Below are positions 34,090 to 42,844 of a DNA stretch of 46,507 nt, piece after piece. The position numbers and the translations under genes are program-made. How positions within the stretch are numbered: the stretch's first letter is position 1; each line of letters begins with the position of its first letter. Origin of the DNA: Treponema sp. UBA1793 (lineage in GTDB: Bacteria; Spirochaetota; Spirochaetia; Treponematales; Treponemataceae); NCBI GenBank assembly GCA_002314445.1, contig DCFX01000049.1, positions 1 to 46,507 on the forward strand, read 5' to 3'. The notes beneath the pieces are model-generated. The model worked only from the letters and a program-made list of their open reading frames with translations. It was not told where the DNA came from and did no database searches.

Positions 34090-35472
34090 TTATTCATGCA
34101 GGTTAATCGTGCGGGACAGATCGCCAAGTCCCTGGCCCCTCCAGCACGCAGGCTGATTAAGATCGTTACGACCTGAAAAACCTGCAGGCGGTTTTATACC
34201 GGGCTGTACAGGATGAGGTGCAGACATCGAAATCGCTTTGCCCAGAGAGCCGGAACCTGAAGGGGAAGCGGCTGCGGCTGCGACGCCAACGGAAACTTTC
34301 TCCGGTTCTCCGGCAGGAGTATTGTCGTTGTCGAATAAACCGGGAAGCTGCGCGTTGCCGGCAAGCCTGCTCCGTACACTTTCCGCGCCGTTTCCGTTAA
34401 GAATGTTTGAAAATTCATCACTGCTCACGAATGAGTTGTCCCTGACCTCTGCAGCTTCTGTTTCTGTGTAGGTATCGGCAATATCATTATTTTTATCATG
34501 GAATCCCGTTGCAATGACGGTCACGTTCACTTTATTGTCGAGAGACGGATCGACGACCTGCCCCCAGAGGATATTCACATCCTCATCGGCAGAAGAAGTA
34601 ACAAGTTTCATGATTTCCGCAACTTCCTGCGCGGATATATTTTCGCCGGAACACACATTTACAAGCACATTTTTAGCACCGTCTATGTTCGTGTCCTCAA
34701 GCATCGGATTTTTTATAGCCTTTGTGGCAGCATCTACGGCACGGTTTTCGCCTTCTCCGATTCCGACGCCGAGTATCGCATCACCCTGTCCGAGCATCGC
34801 GTTACGGACATCTGCAAAGTCGATATTCACATCGCCGGGCTTTGTTATAATGCTTGAAATACCTTCAACGCCCTGACGAAGTACATCGTCTGCAACGAGG
34901 AACGCCTGACGGATAGGCATGTTTTTGTCTACAACTTTCAGGAGCTGCTGATTCGGAATGACAATAAGGGAATCAACGTTCTCGTGCAGCCTTTTAATTC
35001 CCTCTTTTGCCTGCCTCATGCGGACAGGGCCTTCAAATTCAAACGGAGTTGTAACCACACCGACAGTAAGAACGCCGAGTTCCCGTGCAATGCGTGCAAC
35101 GACGGGAGCAGATCCTGTTCCTGTTCCACCGCCCATGCCGGCTGTGATGAACACCATGTCGGTACCTTTCAGCAGATTGGTAATCACTTCCTTGTCTTCT
35201 TCTGCCGCCTGTTCGCCGATAGACGGTTTACCGCCTGCGCCAAGACCTTTTGTTACCTTCTGCCCTATTGCAATGCGTTTTGTCGCATGCGACAGATTAA
35301 GGGCCTGCAGATCGGTGTTGAGTACGATAAACTCAACATTTGCAATATTTGCCGCAATCATGCGGTTGACAGCATTGGAACCGCCGCCGCCGCAGCCAAT
35401 TACCTTGATTACTGTCGGACTCGCTGTATCAAGCGCGTTTCCGTTTTCGTTTACAACTGAAAAATCCATCAT
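34090..35472 (-). CDS. ftsZ: Cell division protein FtsZ
   Basis: A 460-residue tubulin-like GTPase that forms the division ring. The GTP-binding landmarks are IGCGGGGSNAVNRM near residue 25, the tubulin signature GGGTGTGS at 114-121, and NIDFADVR, the T7 catalytic loop region. After about residue 340 comes a Gly/Ser/Ala/Pro-rich linker. The extreme C-terminus (DLSRTINLHE) does not show the usual DIPxFLR-type peptide clearly. I start at the ATG at 35472, with GGGAGG five bases upstream; a second ATG follows directly. A longer reading from 35625 would overlap ftsA in another frame and begins with a basic stretch unlike FtsZ. It follows ftsA by 28 bases. Confidence 0.97.
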   Translation of the reverse strand: MMDFSVVNENGNALDTASPTVIKVIGCGGGGSNAVNRMIAANIANVEFIVLNTDLQALNLSHATKRIAIGQKVTKGLGAGGKPSIGEQAAEEDKEVITNLLKGTDMVFITAGMGGGTGTGSAPVVARIARELGVLTVGVVTTPFEFEGPVRMRQAKEGIKRLHENVDSLIVIPNQQLLKVVDKNMPIRQAFLVADDVLRQGVEGISSIITKPGDVNIDFADVRNAMLGQGDAILGVGIGEGENRAVDAATKAIKNPMLEDTNIDGAKNVLVNVCSGENISAQEVAEIMKLVTSSADEDVNILWGQVVDPSLDNKVNVTVIATGFHDKNNDIADTYTETEAAEVRDNSFVSSDEFSNILNGNGAESVRSRLAGNAQLPGLFDNDNTPAGEPEKVSVGVAAAAASPSGSGSLGKAISMSAPHPVQPGIKPPAGFSGRNDLNQPACWRGQGLGDLSRTINLHE

Positions 35473-35500
35473 ATTTTCCTCCCGGCCCGTCTTTTCTCTT

Positions 35501-36742
35501 TTAGAAAAATGACTTCTTGAGCTTCGTAAAGAAGCTTTCTTTCTTTTGACTCTCATCCGAAGAAAAGAGTTTTTTGTTTTTATGAATGCTTTTTTCCTGA
35601 GCAGCATTTTTATTTGACAGGACAAGGCCTACAGCCGTTGCATATTCAGGCTTACGGTATTCAGCCTCCGGTCCTCCAAGCTTCTCAGGAATGCCAATAC
35701 GGACTGATGTCGTACCGAATACATGCTGTGCAAGCTCTACGACACCTTCCATCTGTGCGCCGCCGCCGGTGAGAATTATATTCCCGGACAGCTGCGTAAT
35801 GTTTGAATTATGAATAACAGCGCTGCGCACCATTGTGAATATTTCTTCGACACGCGGTTCAATTATCTGGCAAAGCTCGGTTTGCGTCGTAAGTTCAGGA
35901 TCGCGGCCGCCGACTCCCGGGATAATGACTTCATGATCGCTTTCAATTCCGGCAAGCCAGCACCACCCTGACTCTATCTTTATCTTTTCCGCTGCTGACA
36001 CCGGTATTCCCTTTACGATTGCAATATCGTTCGAAACAAGATTGCCTCCGACCGGAATAGACACCGTGCACACGGGAGCTCCGTTAAGAAGAACGAGCAC
36101 GTCAGTCGTTCCTGCGCCCATGTCGATAAGAATGGAACCGAGTTCCATCTCGTCTTCGTGTACGACAGCCTGCGTTGCAGCAAGAGTTTTAAGCATGACG
36201 CCGTCAAGATTATATCCGGCACGGTTTACGCACGTACGCACATTCTGTATTGTCGTCTTTGATGCAGTAATAATATGCACGTCGGCTTCGAGTCTGGCAC
36301 ACATCATATTAACAGGATCCTTAATTCCCGTAACGCCGTCGACAGTAAAATTCTGCGCGACAACGTGAAGCAGCTCCCTGTCCATCGGGATAAGAACGGC
36401 CTTTGCGTTATCTATGGCACGCTGAATATCCTGCCGGGTGATTTCGCGCGGTGACTTTCCCGGAGGCGTTACGGGCGTGCTTCCCTTCTGGTTCATTCCT
36501 TCAATCTGTATGCCGCCGATTCCCGTCGCGCAAGAAACGACTTCAGTACCAGCATTCTGTTCCGCCGCTTCAATTGTCTCCCTGATTGCTATCATTGCGT
36601 CTTCTATGTTGACGATGACGCCATTACGGAGCCCCGCCGATTTCCGGCTCGCTATGCCGGCAATCTCTATGCCTCCATTTTCTTTTACTTCGCCAATTGC
36701 GACTCGTATAAAATTTGTACCAATATCAAGGCCGACAATCAT
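35501..36742 (-). CDS. ftsA: Cell division protein FtsA
   Basis: A 413-residue actin-like ATPase that tethers FtsZ to the membrane. Phosphate-binding loops are GLDIGTNFIRVAIGE at the N-terminus and IDMGAGTTDVLVL in the middle, with the adenosine motif ILTGGGAQMEG near the end. The 1C domain and a C-terminal basic amphipathic helix (SFFTKLKKSFF), the membrane anchor, are present. Length is normal. It sits between ftsQ and ftsZ, the standard order. Confidence 0.97.
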   Translation of the reverse strand: MIVGLDIGTNFIRVAIGEVKENGGIEIAGIASRKSAGLRNGVIVNIEDAMIAIRETIEAAEQNAGTEVVSCATGIGGIQIEGMNQKGSTPVTPPGKSPREITRQDIQRAIDNAKAVLIPMDRELLHVVAQNFTVDGVTGIKDPVNMMCARLEADVHIITASKTTIQNVRTCVNRAGYNLDGVMLKTLAATQAVVHEDEMELGSILIDMGAGTTDVLVLLNGAPVCTVSIPVGGNLVSNDIAIVKGIPVSAAEKIKIESGWCWLAGIESDHEVIIPGVGGRDPELTTQTELCQIIEPRVEEIFTMVRSAVIHNSNITQLSGNIILTGGGAQMEGVVELAQHVFGTTSVRIGIPEKLGGPEAEYRKPEYATAVGLVLSNKNAAQEKSIHKNKKLFSSDESQKKESFFTKLKKSFF

Positions 36743-36760
36743 AACTTTTCTAATCCTTAA

Positions 36761-37567
36761 TCAACGTGTTCTGTATGAAACAGAGCCGTAACGAAGATCT
36801 ATTTCTGCAACATTCGGCTCGATTGAATTGACAACGTCAAGTACCACCATCATATACTGCAATGCGTCTTCATTCAATGCACGGTCTGTCAGAACTCTTG
36901 TCTTTGATTTCGCAGGTATAAGCATAAGCTCGTAGTTACCGTATTCCTTCGGCACGACACATATTTCCGAAATTGCTGCAAAATACTTCTGTGGCAGCGC
37001 CTGTATCCGGGCAATCTGATCGATAAGTACACGGTATTTTGCAGGAATCCGCATTCCTTCAGAAAGATGCTCGACAGGCAGCCCTGAAATAATAGGAATG
37101 GAACCGTCCTGTTTTTCTTTTTCAGCACCTGTAAATAAAACACCGTTTTTATCGATCTGCACGGGGAAACTTCTTCCGTTAATCGAAGTAAACGTCATCG
37201 CGACAGGTTCCCGTTCAACAACGTGGACATTGATTCTGTCGGGAAAATGTTTTGAAACAGTGACTGAATCGACTGCAGGAAGCGAAGATAATATCGAGAC
37301 AGCTTCTTCCGGGCTGAACGTAAACCAGTTCAGATTTTTCATCGGTGTAAGAAGGGTTGAAAGTTTATCGGTAGAAATCCGGTTTTCTCCGTCATAAATA
37401 ATTTTAGGTTTTCCCATGCTCGGAAGAACAAATTTATAAACAACAACTTCAAGTAAAAAAGCTGCGCAGAGCACAAGAAAAATCACAAAAATGATTTTTG
37501 TCTTTTTATCTGAAACGGCTTTCTCTTTATCTGTCGATTCAAACCCAAGCATGCTCATATCACTCAT
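36761..37567 (-). CDS. ftsQ: Cell division protein FtsQ/DivIB
   Basis: A 268-residue bitopic membrane protein. It has a short charged cytoplasmic tail, one membrane helix at about 23-47, and a periplasmic POTRA domain (from about 55, with LLTPMKNLNWFTFSPEEAVSILSSLP). The beta domain follows, with FPDRINVHVVEREPVAMTF and IISGLPVEHLSEGMRI. FtsQ scaffolds FtsL/FtsB and the septal synthase. GGAG lies nine bases before the ATG, within the end of ftsW, which it overlaps by eight bases. The family identity comes from topology, POTRA-like pattern and its place between ftsW and ftsA. Confidence 0.93.
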   Translation of the reverse strand: MSDMSMLGFESTDKEKAVSDKKTKIIFVIFLVLCAAFLLEVVVYKFVLPSMGKPKIIYDGENRISTDKLSTLLTPMKNLNWFTFSPEEAVSILSSLPAVDSVTVSKHFPDRINVHVVEREPVAMTFTSINGRSFPVQIDKNGVLFTGAEKEKQDGSIPIISGLPVEHLSEGMRIPAKYRVLIDQIARIQALPQKYFAAISEICVVPKEYGNYELMLIPAKSKTRVLTDRALNEDALQYMMVVLDVVNSIEPNVAEIDLRYGSVSYRTR

Positions 37568-38774
37568 AAACTTTTACTCCAGTAATTGAACTTATTCCGA
37601 TATCACCACTATTTTCATGATTAACAAATTCATCTGCATCTTCATCAGCATTGTACCGGGATGCGTTTACAACGAAGCCGCACATCATAAGAGTCACTAT
37701 AATCGACGAACCGCCAAGGGAAAAAAAAGGCAGCGGTATGCCGGTAGTCGGAAGTGCTCCGCATACGACGGCACAGTTCATAAGCGACTGCATGACAATC
37801 ATTGTTACGCAGCCGAAAGACGAATAGGAAGCAAAACGATTCTGACAAAAGAAAGAAGAACGGTATCCCCGCCATGCAAATACACCGAGCAGTACAAAAT
37901 AAATGACAACGCCGAACAGTCCCATCGCTTCTGTCCAGCCGGCAAAAATATAGTCTGCCTGTACTTCCGGAATGCTGTTAATCCATGTAAGGCCGGAACC
38001 TATGCCCGACCCCCAGAAACCGCCCGAACTGATCGCCCGCTTTGCTGCAATGCTCTGGTAGTTATATGTGCGGATTCCTTCATCAGGCCGCAGGAATGCA
38101 ATAATTCTTTCTATACGGTACGGTTCCTGCATGACCATAAGGACGACTGCCGGAATAATAAGAATAAGAGCCGGAGGAAGCCACGTGAGCTTTGCACCCG
38201 ATTCAAAAAACAGGATGAACCCGATAACAAAAATAAACACACATGTGGAAAAATCTTTCTGAAGAAAAACCAGAAACGAAAACACGAAAAGTCCCGTCAC
38301 TGCAGGAAGCACTGTCTTTTCTTCGGGATTTACCGCACGCGACTGTTTGTCGAACAGATTCGCAAGAAACAGGATAACCGCAAACTTCACAAATTCAGAC
38401 GGCTGCAGCGTAAAAGAAAAGGGCATTTTCAGCCACCGCCGCGCGCCATTGCGTTCAATTGAAATGCCGGGAATAAATGTGAGCAGACAGAGAATAAAAG
38501 CGCCCACCACAATATAGGGGAGCAGTTTTCGTATCACACTCATTTGAAGCGATGCAAACAAAACGAATCCTGCAAGGCCGACAACAACACAGATAAGCTG
38601 ACGCTTTACAAAGTAAAACGGATTTCCAAACATGCGCTGCGCATAATTCTGAGAACAGAAAAACAATGTGAAAATACCGAGACCGCATAATAATATAACT
38701 GATGCAAGAAAGCCTATGTCGCTCTTGTGATACTCTTCTACAGGTGTATCGGCGAGGAAACGATAATCATCCAT
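37560..38774 (-). CDS. ftsW: Septal peptidoglycan polymerase FtsW
   Basis: A 404-residue SEDS-family protein with about ten membrane helices that polymerises lipid II at the septum together with a class B penicillin-binding protein. Recognisable family segments are RNGARRWLKMPFSFTLQPSEFVKFA, a KDFSTC stretch, SGLTWINSIPEVQADYIFAGWTEAMGLFG, and NCAVVCGALPTTGIPLPFFSLGGSS. The partner transpeptidase gene (ftsI) is not in this cluster. It overlaps murF and ftsQ by eight bases each, which suggests tight coupling. Confidence 0.95.
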   Translation of the reverse strand: MDDYRFLADTPVEEYHKSDIGFLASVILLCGLGIFTLFFCSQNYAQRMFGNPFYFVKRQLICVVVGLAGFVLFASLQMSVIRKLLPYIVVGAFILCLLTFIPGISIERNGARRWLKMPFSFTLQPSEFVKFAVILFLANLFDKQSRAVNPEEKTVLPAVTGLFVFSFLVFLQKDFSTCVFIFVIGFILFFESGAKLTWLPPALILIIPAVVLMVMQEPYRIERIIAFLRPDEGIRTYNYQSIAAKRAISSGGFWGSGIGSGLTWINSIPEVQADYIFAGWTEAMGLFGVVIYFVLLGVFAWRGYRSSFFCQNRFASYSSFGCVTMIVMQSLMNCAVVCGALPTTGIPLPFFSLGGSSIIVTLMMCGFVVNASRYNADEDADEFVNHENSGDIGISSITGVKVYE

Positions 38775-40227
38775 TACAAGTACCTCCCGATGCAGCTATA
38801 AGCGGAATAATGCGCTCAAGCTGCACGCCGCGGGAAGCTTTTAACAGCAGAAGATCTCCGGACGAAACGCAGTCAATAACAAACTGCGAAGTCAATTCTA
38901 TGGCGTCGTCGTCTGTATACGGGATGTACAGAACATTTAAAAAGCCTGCACTTTTTGCGGCAGCTGCAGCGTATTTCATTTCACTGCCGATAAATATAAT
39001 CTGGTCGGGAGAAGATGCCACAGCTTCCGCACCGACTTTTGCATGTTCCTCTGCGGATTTACTGCCAAGCTCAAGCATATCTCCGAGGATGTATATGCGG
39101 TGTTTCACATTTTTTACGGAAGCGCAGAATGAAAGGACTTTCGCCATAGATTCAGGATTTGCGTTGTAGCAGTCCTTTACAAGCATGGCACGTGCACAAC
39201 CGCGGATATCAAGCTGCTCTACTTCCGTACGTCCTGAAATGACGTTAAGCGATTCAAGTGCCGCTTTTATAAACTCGTCGCGTACGCCGAAATAACGGCC
39301 TACTGCAACAGCTCCAAGAGCGTTCTGATAATTATATACTCCGGGGAGTTTCAGATGCACTTCTTCTCCGCCGACTTTAAATGTTGTGCCTTCAAATCCG
39401 TTGTCGGAAATAAAAGTAACATCACAGTCGGCTGCAGAAACAGACTTTCCATAATTAATAATTCTGCCTTTGATTCCTTCTGCAAGGAAAGATGCAAAAT
39501 CATCATCTGAAGGAATAAACGCCGCACCGTTCTCAGGAATGTAGCTGAATATCTTCCGTTTTTCTGCCGCGATATTCTCCCTGCTTCCGAGTATTCCGAT
39601 ATGAGCTGTCCCTATATTTGTAATAAGCGCACACTGCGGTTTTAAAACACCTGCAATTTCACCTATCTCGTCTACCCGGTTCATTCCCATTTCAAAGACA
39701 CCGATTTCTTCATTGCCCTGAATCTTGAATACTGACAGGGGAAGACCCGTTTCCGAATTGAGGTTGCCCTCATTGTATGCGACTTTATATTTCTGCTTCA
39801 GAACGGCAACAATCATTTCTTTTGTTGTAGTCTTGCCGCTCGAACCTGTAATCCCTATTTTTACAAGAGCCGGAAATTTTGAAACATATGCCGCAGCTGC
39901 ATCCTGAAGCGCATGAAGCGTATCGAGCACAGCAACAAAGAGAACGTCCGGATTATCTCCCGACAGATCCATATATTTTTGTGAGTTTTTCTCATATTCT
40001 TCAGATGCAACAAAAACAACAGTTGCGCCTTTCTTTACTGCCTGCGGAATATATACATGCCCGTCCTGATTCTGCCCGATAAGAGGAACAAAGAGGCTAC
40101 CTTCGACAACATTGCGACTGTCGGTAACAACAGAGGTAAAATAAAATTTTTTCTCGTTGAGTGCCAGTCCGACGGCCTTTCCGCTCACCGCATTCAGCAG
40201 TTCATCATACCCAAGCAGGCTTTTCAT
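38767..40227 (-). CDS. murF: UDP-N-acetylmuramoyl-tripeptide--D-alanyl-D-alanine ligase MurF
   Basis: A 486-residue Mur ligase that adds D-Ala-D-Ala to the muropeptide precursor in the cytoplasm. The N-terminal substrate domain contains VTDSRNVVEGSLFVPLIGQNQDGH. The ATP site is ITGSSGKTTTKE (GSSGKTTT at 128-135). Further landmarks are EGNLNSETGLPLS, EMGMNRVDEIGEIA, TNIGTAHIG and the C-terminal DCYNANPESM. Length is slightly above the roughly 450 of enteric MurF. It is the only mur gene left in the cluster; mraY, murD, murE and murG must lie elsewhere. It overlaps ftsL by four bases. Confidence 0.96.
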   Translation of the reverse strand: MKSLLGYDELLNAVSGKAVGLALNEKKFYFTSVVTDSRNVVEGSLFVPLIGQNQDGHVYIPQAVKKGATVVFVASEEYEKNSQKYMDLSGDNPDVLFVAVLDTLHALQDAAAAYVSKFPALVKIGITGSSGKTTTKEMIVAVLKQKYKVAYNEGNLNSETGLPLSVFKIQGNEEIGVFEMGMNRVDEIGEIAGVLKPQCALITNIGTAHIGILGSRENIAAEKRKIFSYIPENGAAFIPSDDDFASFLAEGIKGRIINYGKSVSAADCDVTFISDNGFEGTTFKVGGEEVHLKLPGVYNYQNALGAVAVGRYFGVRDEFIKAALESLNVISGRTEVEQLDIRGCARAMLVKDCYNANPESMAKVLSFCASVKNVKHRIYILGDMLELGSKSAEEHAKVGAEAVASSPDQIIFIGSEMKYAAAAAKSAGFLNVLYIPYTDDDAIELTSQFVIDCVSSGDLLLLKASRGVQLERIIPLIAASGGTCNG

Positions 40228-40532
40228 TTTTTTGCACCTTTCATTTCTATACGCACAATATCATCTGTATCGGCTTTATGCATTCCAAGCTCATTTTCCG
40301 CAATTTTTTCTACACGGTCTGAACTGGACAGCAGGCTTATATCGGTCACCATTTTTTTGTTGTCTTCAACAAGTTCTTCCTGTTTCCGCTCAAGCCTGCT
40401 GACTTCGTCGGAAAGATTTTCATATCTGCGGGACTGAATACCGTCGAGAATAAGCAGAGAAGGAACGGCGGCAGCAATAACACATACAATTATCATTTCG
40501 CTCACGTGTCTGTGATTCGTTTTCATATTCAA
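40224..40532 (-). CDS. ftsL: FtsL/DivIC-like small division protein
   Basis: A 102-residue bitopic protein with a membrane helix at about 12-31 (MIIVCVIAAAVPSLLILDGI), a coiled coil at about 35-65 (LSDEVSRLERKQEELVEDNKKM) and a short globular end (VEKIAENELGMHKADTDDIVRIE) typical of FtsL/DivIC. Such proteins form a complex with FtsQ and FtsB that activates septal synthesis. It is identified by topology and position between rsmH and murF, with four-base overlaps on both sides, because sequence conservation is low. An alternative name would be FtsB/DivIC. Confidence 0.8.
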   Translation of the reverse strand: MNMKTNHRHVSEMIIVCVIAAAVPSLLILDGIQSRRYENLSDEVSRLERKQEELVEDNKKMVTDISLLSSSDRVEKIAENELGMHKADTDDIVRIEMKGAKK

Positions 40533-41515
40533 TACCCCTCTGCTCCAAACAAATGATATTCAGTCGCATTCCGAAGCTTTCGTACAACGCGGAGTTTTGC
40601 GCTCCGTGACGGCGAATTGTTTTCTATCTCTATTTTTCCCGGTTCAACAGGTTTATGCGTAAGATTTTCCGCACAAGCCTGTCCTCCGCATCTGCACTGC
40701 GCCACTTCGGGCGGACAAACGCACTGCTTCCCAAGATTCCGGAAATAATTCTTCACAATACGGTCTTCCAGAGAATGGAACGTAATAACGCCCATTTTTC
40801 CGCCGATATTCAGATCGTTAAACGCTGAATGAATGGCTTTCGGAAGACGACGCAGTTCGCTGTTCACAGCAATTCTGAGCGCCTGGAACGTACGCGTTGC
40901 AGGATGAATCGCTCCATGTTGATAATAGGCCGGAACTGCATCATATATTATATCGGCAAGCGCTTTTGACGAGTTGATACGACAGCTCTTACGCGCTTCC
41001 GCTATAGCCTTTGCTATTCTGCGGCTCAGCTTTTCCTCGCCGTAGAGATAAATAAGATTCGCCAGTTCTTCTTCACGCAGTCCGTTTACAATATCGGCCG
41101 CACTTTCACCCGCTGACGCATCAAGTCTCATGTCGAGCGGTTCATCATACCTGAATGAAAAACCCCGTCCCGACTTTTCGTAATGATATACCGAAATTCC
41201 AAGATCAAACAAAATAATATCAGGCTTCGGCAAATCCGACGGATATGACTCATAAAAGTCATTGAACCAGCCGTTGTAAAAGACAATCCTCTGCCCGAAT
41301 GATGTAAGGCGCTCTCTGGCACGTTTCTGTATACCGCCGTCAGCATCAATGCCGATTACCGTAAGTTCCGGGAATTTTGAAAGAAACGCAAATGAGTGTC
41401 CGCCCTCGCCGAGAGTCGAATCGCACATAACTGCGTGATGCTCAAAAGGCTCCCCCGCAGGACTAAGCATTGTGAGACATTCCTGCAGTAAAACCGGTGT
41501 ATGGACTACTTCCAT
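40529..41515 (-). CDS. rsmH: 16S rRNA (cytosine-1402-N4)-methyltransferase RsmH (MraW)
   Basis: A 328-residue S-adenosylmethionine-dependent methyltransferase that modifies C1402 at the ribosomal P site. Visible motifs are HTPVLLQECL at the start, the cofactor motif CDSTLGEGGHS, GIDADGGIQKRARERL, DIILFDLGISVYHYEKSGRGFSF, and the C-terminal VITFHSLEDRIVKNYFR. The region near 275 has the family's Cys-rich loop (CVCPPEVAQCRCGG). GGGGGAA lies directly before the ATG. It follows mraZ by 13 bases. Confidence 0.97.
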   Translation of the reverse strand: MEVVHTPVLLQECLTMLSPAGEPFEHHAVMCDSTLGEGGHSFAFLSKFPELTVIGIDADGGIQKRARERLTSFGQRIVFYNGWFNDFYESYPSDLPKPDIILFDLGISVYHYEKSGRGFSFRYDEPLDMRLDASAGESAADIVNGLREEELANLIYLYGEEKLSRRIAKAIAEARKSCRINSSKALADIIYDAVPAYYQHGAIHPATRTFQALRIAVNSELRRLPKAIHSAFNDLNIGGKMGVITFHSLEDRIVKNYFRNLGKQCVCPPEVAQCRCGGQACAENLTHKPVEPGKIEIENNSPSRSAKLRVVRKLRNATEYHLFGAEGY

Positions 41516-41528
41516 TATTCCCCCGAAA

Positions 41529-41966
41529 CTAGAAAACTATTGTTCCAAGCTCCTCCGCTGCATCGCGGAACGAAGCCTCGCTCTGTTCAAGATATGCCCT
41601 GTAACTTTCAGCATCCCATAACTCGAGATATTTATTCACCCCGAGCAGAATACACTCTTTTGAAAGCGATGCATACTCGCGCAGACTTTGGGGGATTGAG
41701 AGGCGTCCGGTTCTGTCGAATTCAAGCTCCTGAGCAGGAGCTATAAATCTTCGAAGGACAAGCCGGTTTTTCTCATTAAACGGAGAAGCCGAATCCATGA
41801 GCTTTGAAGATACATTTTTCCATTCTTCAGGCGTAAAAAACCATAGACAGCGATCCAGTGACTGCGTTACAACGAGCACATTTCCTGTAAGTTCAGAACG
41901 CAGTTTCGACGGAAAAAGTATTCTTCCCTTTTCGTCAAGCGTATTCCGATATTCGCCTGTCAGCAT
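41529..41966 (-). CDS. mraZ: Transcriptional regulator MraZ
   Basis: A 145-residue AbrB-like protein with two swapped-hairpin domains, each carrying the MraZ signature: GEYRNTLDEKGRILFPSKLR at the start and ELEFDRTGRLSIPQSLREYA near residue 80. MraZ oligomers bind repeats upstream of their own gene and regulate the division cluster. I favour the ATG at 41966 by alignment with known N-termini. ATG at 41972 and GTG at 41978 are also in frame and would add two or four residues; the GTG lies inside the fourth operator repeat. No good Shine-Dalgarno sequence precedes any of them. Confidence 0.93.
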   Translation of the reverse strand: MLTGEYRNTLDEKGRILFPSKLRSELTGNVLVVTQSLDRCLWFFTPEEWKNVSSKLMDSASPFNEKNRLVLRRFIAPAQELEFDRTGRLSIPQSLREYASLSKECILLGVNKYLELWDAESYRAYLEQSEASFRDAAEELGTIVF

Positions 41967-41972
41967 GTTCAT

Positions 41973-42008
41973 TGCCACTGTCTACCACTTCTTCCCACTA
42001 ATTCCCAC
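41973..42008 (-). promoter_or_regulatory. MraZ operator: four GTGG repeats at 10-bp spacing
   Basis: On the minus strand GTGGGA (42008-42003), GTGGGA (41998-41993), GTGGTA (41988-41983) and GTGGCA (41978-41973) recur exactly every 10 bp. MraZ is known in other bacteria to bind GTGGG-type repeats with this spacing before mraZ. The first two match the consensus and the last two are degenerate. The array lies just downstream of the promoter and reaches the start codon, consistent with autorepression (inferred). Confidence 0.85.
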
Positions 42009-42017
42009 CTATTACAC

Positions 42018-42045
42018 ATTTTATTCCAAAAGATGCTAATGTCAA
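42018..42045 (-). promoter_or_regulatory. Sigma-70 promoter for the mraZ division operon
   Basis: On the minus strand TTGACA (42045-42040), a 16-base spacer and TAAAAT (42023-42018). Transcription should begin near 42011, immediately before the first operator repeat, giving a leader of about 45 bases. Confidence 0.75.
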
Positions 42046-42118
42046 CGGTAAATCATGCCGATAATAGAAAAAATAATATTAACTTTTCTTTTTTAATACA
42101 TAACTGTATAGTGAAAAA

Positions 42119-42844
42119 ATGATTAACACATATTCTGAAAGTTCTCTTCACAAAACTCTCAAATCTCTCTACTCGCTTGAAGAAGGATTCAGAACAGAAG
42201 TTGAATGTGACGGAAAGATATATGACATAGTAGATGCAAAGGGAAGCATAATAGAAATTCAGACAAAGAACGTTTCAAAACTGCTTGATAAAACAACCGA
42301 TGCACTGGAAAAAGGACGCAAAATTAAAATTGTGTATCCTGTAATCCTGAGAAAGAATATAGAATTATATGATTCCGATGGAAAACGCATATCAAAAAGG
42401 AAGAGTCCCGTACAAGGTTCAATTTACGACATCTTCCATGAAATCACCGGTTTATATCCGGTTCTGCTCAAAAAAGGATTTTCACTTGATGTGCTTGAAA
42501 TTACGATGACAGAACAGAGAATTCGTACACAGGAACCTGTTCAATCGCAAAACGGCAGAAGACGATTCCGAAGAAACTGGAATAAAAGTGACAAACAGCT
42601 TGAACAAATAGTCGATTCTCATACATTCAAAAAAGCTGCAGACTATCTTGCGCTGATCCCGGAAGAATGCCTGCCGGAATTTTCTGCGAAAGAACTTGCT
42701 GCATCATTAGAAGCAGACAAATCGCTTCCCCCATCAGCCGCGCATCAGGCGCATCTCATAATCTGGGTACTCTGTCACATGAATTTATTACAATTGAAAG
42801 AAATTAAAAACCGCAGCCACTACTATTGTATTGCCGGAAAATAA
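42119..42844 (+). CDS. Putative PD-(D/E)XK-fold protein with C-terminal winged helix
   Basis: A 241-residue uncharacterised protein. The N-terminal 75 residues (SSLHKTLKSLYS, then EVECDGKIYDIVD and IIEIQTKN, ending KIVYPV) match a conserved pattern I associate with restriction-nuclease-like (PD-(D/E)XK) domains: Glu and Asp before a core strand with EIQTK. A basic linker (NGRRRFRRNW, about 148-157) follows. The C-terminal 85 residues (HTFKKAADYLALIPEECLPEFSAKELAASL) look like a winged helix-turn-helix that may bind DNA. No catalytic activity is proven. It is divergent from mraZ. There is no Shine-Dalgarno, and TATAGT lies seven bases before the ATG, so a leaderless mRNA is possible. Its TAA lies within the flanking terminator element. 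Confidence 0.75.
   Translation: MINTYSESSLHKTLKSLYSLEEGFRTEVECDGKIYDIVDAKGSIIEIQTKNVSKLLDKTTDALEKGRKIKIVYPVILRKNIELYDSDGKRISKRKSPVQGSIYDIFHEITGLYPVLLKKGFSLDVLEITMTEQRIRTQEPVQSQNGRRRFRRNWNKSDKQLEQIVDSHTFKKAADYLALIPEECLPEFSAKELAASLEADKSLPPSAAHQAHLIIWVLCHMNLLQLKEIKNRSHYYCIAGK

Noticed and set aside
35473..35625. 51-residue N-terminal extension of FtsZ
   Set aside because: It overlaps ftsA, is basic and unlike any FtsZ N-terminus, and the ATG at 35472 has a strong ribosome site.
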